From: DASSUC01 sp035649895
GTDB taxonomy: Bacteria; Actinomycetota; Actinomycetes; Mycobacteriales; Micromonosporaceae
Direction of reading: 5' to 3'
Assembly: GCA_035649895.1 (NCBI GenBank)
Contig: DASRIS010000101.1
Coordinates: forward strand, 1-7,459
Length of the DNA: 7,459 bases
Shown here piece by piece: positions 5,180 through 7,459 of the stretch; the first letter of the stretch is position 1, and every line of letters begins with the position of its first letter. The notes under the pieces are model-generated. The model did not search any database and had not been told where the DNA came from. It was given only the letters and a program-made list of their open reading frames with translations. Made by a program: the position numbers and the translations under genes.

Positions 5180-6574
5180 TCAGGCCACGGCGTCGGCGAG
5201 CGCGCCGGCCGCGGCCAGGAAGCACTCCACCGGCGGCTTGACCAGCCCCGCGCCGACCTGCCCGGTGCCGGCGACCCGGCCGGCGATGCCGGTGTTGATC
5301 TGCGGCAGGATCCCGGTGCGCAGCACCCGGGTCACGTCGATGCCGGTCGGCGCGCCGCGGAAGTCGAGCACCGGCAGCGCGTAGGCCGGGTTCTCGGCGA
5401 GCGTGATCTCGTACATCTCCTGGGTGGTGCGCATCGCGTCCGGCACCGAGCCACCGACGAACCGTACGATCGCCGGCGCGCCCGCCATGGCGAAGCCGCC
5501 CAGCCCCGCCGTCTCCGTGATCGCCGAGTCACCGATGTCCGGGTTGGCGTCGGCCGGCCCGTACCCGCCGAGGAACAGCCCCTCGGGTACGCCGGCCGGC
5601 GCGGTGAACCACGCGTCACCGGTGCCCGAGACCTGGATGCCGAAGTCGGTGCCGTTGCGCGCCATGGCGGTGACCACTGTGGAGCCCGGTATGCCGGCCG
5701 CGGCGGCGGTGGCCAGCTTGCACGCGGGCATCACCAGGTTGAGGAAGAAGTGGTCGTTGCCGCCGATGAAGCGGGCCACGGCGGCGGCGTCGGCGGCGGG
5801 CAGCCCGCTGTCGATGACCGCCGGCAGCAGGTCGCGCAGCAGCATCAGCGTGCCGGCCCGGTTGCGGTTGTGCCCCTCGTCGCCCATCTGGACCATCTGC
5901 CCGATGACCGCCTTGACGTCGACCGGGCCGCGGGCGCGCAGCGCGGCCTGCAGCGCCGGGCCGAGCACCGCCCCCATCCAGCGCAGCCGGTCGAGCACCG
6001 CCGGCCCGTACGCCCCGTAGCGCAGCACCGCGCCCAGCCCCTCGTTGAGCGTGCACCAGCTGGTCCGGTCGTGCGCCTCGTCGCGCAGCACGCAGACCCA
6101 CATGGACGCCGAGACCACGCCGGCCATCGGACCCACCCCGCCCAGCGCGTGGCAGGGCGAGAGCTCGATGCCGGTGCCGCTTTCGAGCCGGCGCTCGGCC
6201 TCCGCCGGGTCGGCCGCGAGCCCCTCCAGCAGCACCGCGCCGACCAGCGCGCCGCGCAGCGGCCCGGAGGCCCGGTCCCAGCCGATCGGCGGGCCGGCGT
6301 GGCAGAACTGCCCGGCCGAAAGCCCCAGCACCTCGGCGGCCGGCCGCACGTCGACCAGGAGCGCCCCGGCGGCGAGCATGCGGCGTACCGCCTCGTCGTT
6401 GGCGTCCCGGCGGCGCGGGTCAGCCGCCACCCGGGCCAGCGCGGCGGCGGCCCGCTCCGGCGGTGGCCGCCAGGACACCGCCTGCGCCGGTACGGCCTGC
6501 GCGGCGAGCGCCTCGGCGAGCAGGTCCACGCCGGCGGTCACCACGCGCGGCTCGGCGTCGAGCAGGCCGGTCAT
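5180..6574 (-). CDS. ylbE: YlbE/AllG-type protein (DUF1116), oxamate transcarbamylase subunit
   Basis: Encodes 464 aa, somewhat longer than the roughly 420-aa E. coli YlbE. In E. coli, FdrA, YlbE and YlbF (AllF, AllG, AllH) together form the cytosolic transcarbamylase of anaerobic allantoin breakdown, acting on carbamoyl-oxamate and carbamoyl phosphate. The family's hallmark motifs are all present: HAGPPIGWDRASGPLRGA (92-109), CHALGGVGPM (141-150), GDEGHNRNRAGT (231-242), GGNDHFFLNLVMPACK (271-286) and ARNGTDFGIQVSG (305-317). The start ATG 6574 overlaps the fdrA stop as ATGA, and AGGGG lies about 6 bases upstream, indicating translational coupling. The open frame extends upstream to 7126, but that part is Arg-rich shadow of fdrA. 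No membrane or signal segment. The partner ylbF (DUF2877) and a carbamate kinase do not follow; they may lie upstream, beyond the window. Role in this organism is inferred from family membership. Confidence 0.88.
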   Translation of the reverse strand: MTGLLDAEPRVVTAGVDLLAEALAAQAVPAQAVSWRPPPERAAAALARVAADPRRRDANDEAVRRMLAAGALLVDVRPAAEVLGLSAGQFCHAGPPIGWDRASGPLRGALVGAVLLEGLAADPAEAERRLESGTGIELSPCHALGGVGPMAGVVSASMWVCVLRDEAHDRTSWCTLNEGLGAVLRYGAYGPAVLDRLRWMGAVLGPALQAALRARGPVDVKAVIGQMVQMGDEGHNRNRAGTLMLLRDLLPAVIDSGLPAADAAAVARFIGGNDHFFLNLVMPACKLATAAAAGIPGSTVVTAMARNGTDFGIQVSGTGDAWFTAPAGVPEGLFLGGYGPADANPDIGDSAITETAGLGGFAMAGAPAIVRFVGGSVPDAMRTTQEMYEITLAENPAYALPVLDFRGAPTGIDVTRVLRTGILPQINTGIAGRVAGTGQVGAGLVKPPVECFLAAAGALADAVA

Positions 6575-7459
6575 CGCCCACCCCTGGCACTGCTGGCGCC
6601 ACTGGCGAGCCGCACCGCGTGGCGCGCGGCTGCCGCGTTCGACGCGAACACCGCGGCGCCGGCGTCGCACAGCGCCTTTGCCTGCCCGTCCAGCCCCTGC
6701 GGGTCGCCGGCGGCGCCGACCAGCGACACCACGGCGGCCACCCCCTGCTCCCGCGCCGCGGCCAGCGCCGGTGCCAGGTCTGCCGCGGGGTCGGGGTGCG
6801 CCCCGTGGCCCAGCACGACATCGAGCAGCACCACCCCGCACGTCGCGTCGCCGGCCTCGGCGGCCAGCCGGGCCAGCCGGCCGGACCCGTCGATCATCGG
6901 ATGCGGCCGGCCTTCGGTCAGCTCGTCCGCCCCGAGGTCGAGCAGGTAGTGCCCGCCGCCTCCGCCCTGGGTCCACTGTGGAGCGTAGGGCAGGTTGGAC
7001 CGCACCTCGCCGAGCCCAGTCGCGGCGACCGCCAGCGCCTCGGCGCAGAGCGTGCCGCCGGCGAAGAGGCCCCGCAGGCAGCCCGCCCGCGGCGCCGAGG
7101 CCGGCGTCGGGTGCCACTCCGGCCACGCCGGCACCGGCCGGTCGAGGCGGCGCAGGACCTGCTCGACCACTGCCGTCAGGTCGACCCCACCTGCGGCGGC
7201 CGGGTCGGCGCCCGCCGCGGAGCCGGCGGCGGTGGCGGAGCCGGCGGCCGCGGTCGCGAGCAACCCGAAGACCACCGGGGTACGCAGCGCCGCCGCGTGG
7301 GCCCGGACCGCGCCTGCCACCGCAGCCGCCGGTGGCTTGGAGACGAGCACGATGAGCTCGGTGGCCTCGTCGGCGTCGAGGGCGTCCAGCGCGGCGAGCG
7401 TGCAGCGGCCGGCGACCGCCCCGGACAGGTCCCGCCCGCCCACCCCGAGGCAGTGCGAC
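6571..7459 (-). CDS. fdrA: FdrA/AllF family protein, C-terminal part (partial)
   Basis: The last 295 residues of an FdrA-type protein; the N-terminal portion lies beyond the right edge (E. coli FdrA is about 555 aa). FdrA resembles succinyl-CoA synthetase chains (CoA-binding plus ligase domains) and works with YlbE in oxamate transcarbamylase. Visible in order: the glycine-rich end of the CoA-binding domain, SHCLGVGGRDLSG (1-13 of the fragment); VLVSKPPA (37-44); an Ala/Gly-rich linker (about 68-91); then the ligase domain with GLFAGGTLCAE (130-140), GRPHPMID (183-190), LLDVVLGHGAHPDP (211-224), GDPQGL and FASNAAAA. These are strong FdrA signatures. The GTG at 7443 is internal, since conserved sequence continues through it to the window edge. 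It is the upstream gene of an operon with ylbE, joined by an ATGA overlap. Gene symbol is by family; E. coli now uses allF. Confidence 0.88.
   Translation of the reverse strand, partial: SHCLGVGGRDLSGAVAGRCTLAALDALDADEATELIVLVSKPPAAAVAGAVRAHAAALRTPVVFGLLATAAAGSATAAGSAAGADPAAAGGVDLTAVVEQVLRRLDRPVPAWPEWHPTPASAPRAGCLRGLFAGGTLCAEALAVAATGLGEVRSNLPYAPQWTQGGGGGHYLLDLGADELTEGRPHPMIDGSGRLARLAAEAGDATCGVVLLDVVLGHGAHPDPAADLAPALAAAREQGVAAVVSLVGAAGDPQGLDGQAKALCDAGAAVFASNAAAARHAVRLASGASSARGGR

Noticed and set aside
2678..6949. A 1423-codon plus-strand open frame antisense to rph, ylbE and fdrA
   Set aside because: It crosses two or three well-recognised minus-strand genes and the intergenic region, has low-complexity composition and no domain. 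It results from the scarcity of stop codons opposite genes with high G+C at third positions.
6575..7126. N-terminal extension of the ylbE frame
   Set aside because: The upstream 184 residues are Arg/Gly/Ala-rich shadow of the fdrA frame. The ATG at 6574 with the ATGA overlap and a ribosome site is the natural start.

Overview
The window is very GC-rich, with a strong G/C bias at third codon positions. The proteins resemble those of Actinomycetota, and a Micromonosporaceae-type actinomycete is my best guess from family resemblance; no rRNA or other marker gene is present to confirm it. There are four substantial coding regions. One is complete on the plus strand. Three are on the minus strand: two complete, and one cut by the right edge.

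Left part (1-1690): the first 105 bases are the tail of an IS110-type transposase that begins outside the window. About 105 bases later starts a complete plus-strand ATP-dependent ligase of the glutamate-cysteine ligase type 2 (GCS2) fold, closed by a strong 13-bp hairpin. Middle-left (1690-2281): a gene-poor stretch with a minus-strand remnant of an actinobacterial secreted or membrane protein. It lacks a recognisable membrane anchor and seems to have lost the middle of its conserved domain.

Centre (2282-5104): a complete minus-strand rifampin phosphotransferase gene (rph, 865 aa). The catalytic residues fall at positions matching the characterised Listeria enzyme. Its start is fixed by a perfect Shine-Dalgarno, and it has a long leader of roughly 180-220 nt containing hairpins and a possible 34-codon upstream ORF that overlaps the rph start. 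Upstream sits a 19-bp imperfect inverted repeat that I recognise as the rifamycin-associated element (RAE). The best promoter-like sequence there points away from rph, with its -35 inside the RAE and a perfect hairpin just after its predicted start site. This is the most interesting regulatory structure in the window.

Right part (5128-7459): a minus-strand pair, the C-terminal half of FdrA (AllF) and a complete YlbE/DUF1116 protein (AllG). They overlap by ATGA and end in a hairpin terminator that abuts the RAE region. In enterobacteria these families are subunits of the oxamate/carbamoyl-oxamate transcarbamylase, so this is probably a purine- or oxamate-catabolic operon, unrelated to rifamycin resistance except by location. 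I found no tRNA, rRNA, CRISPR array or origin.
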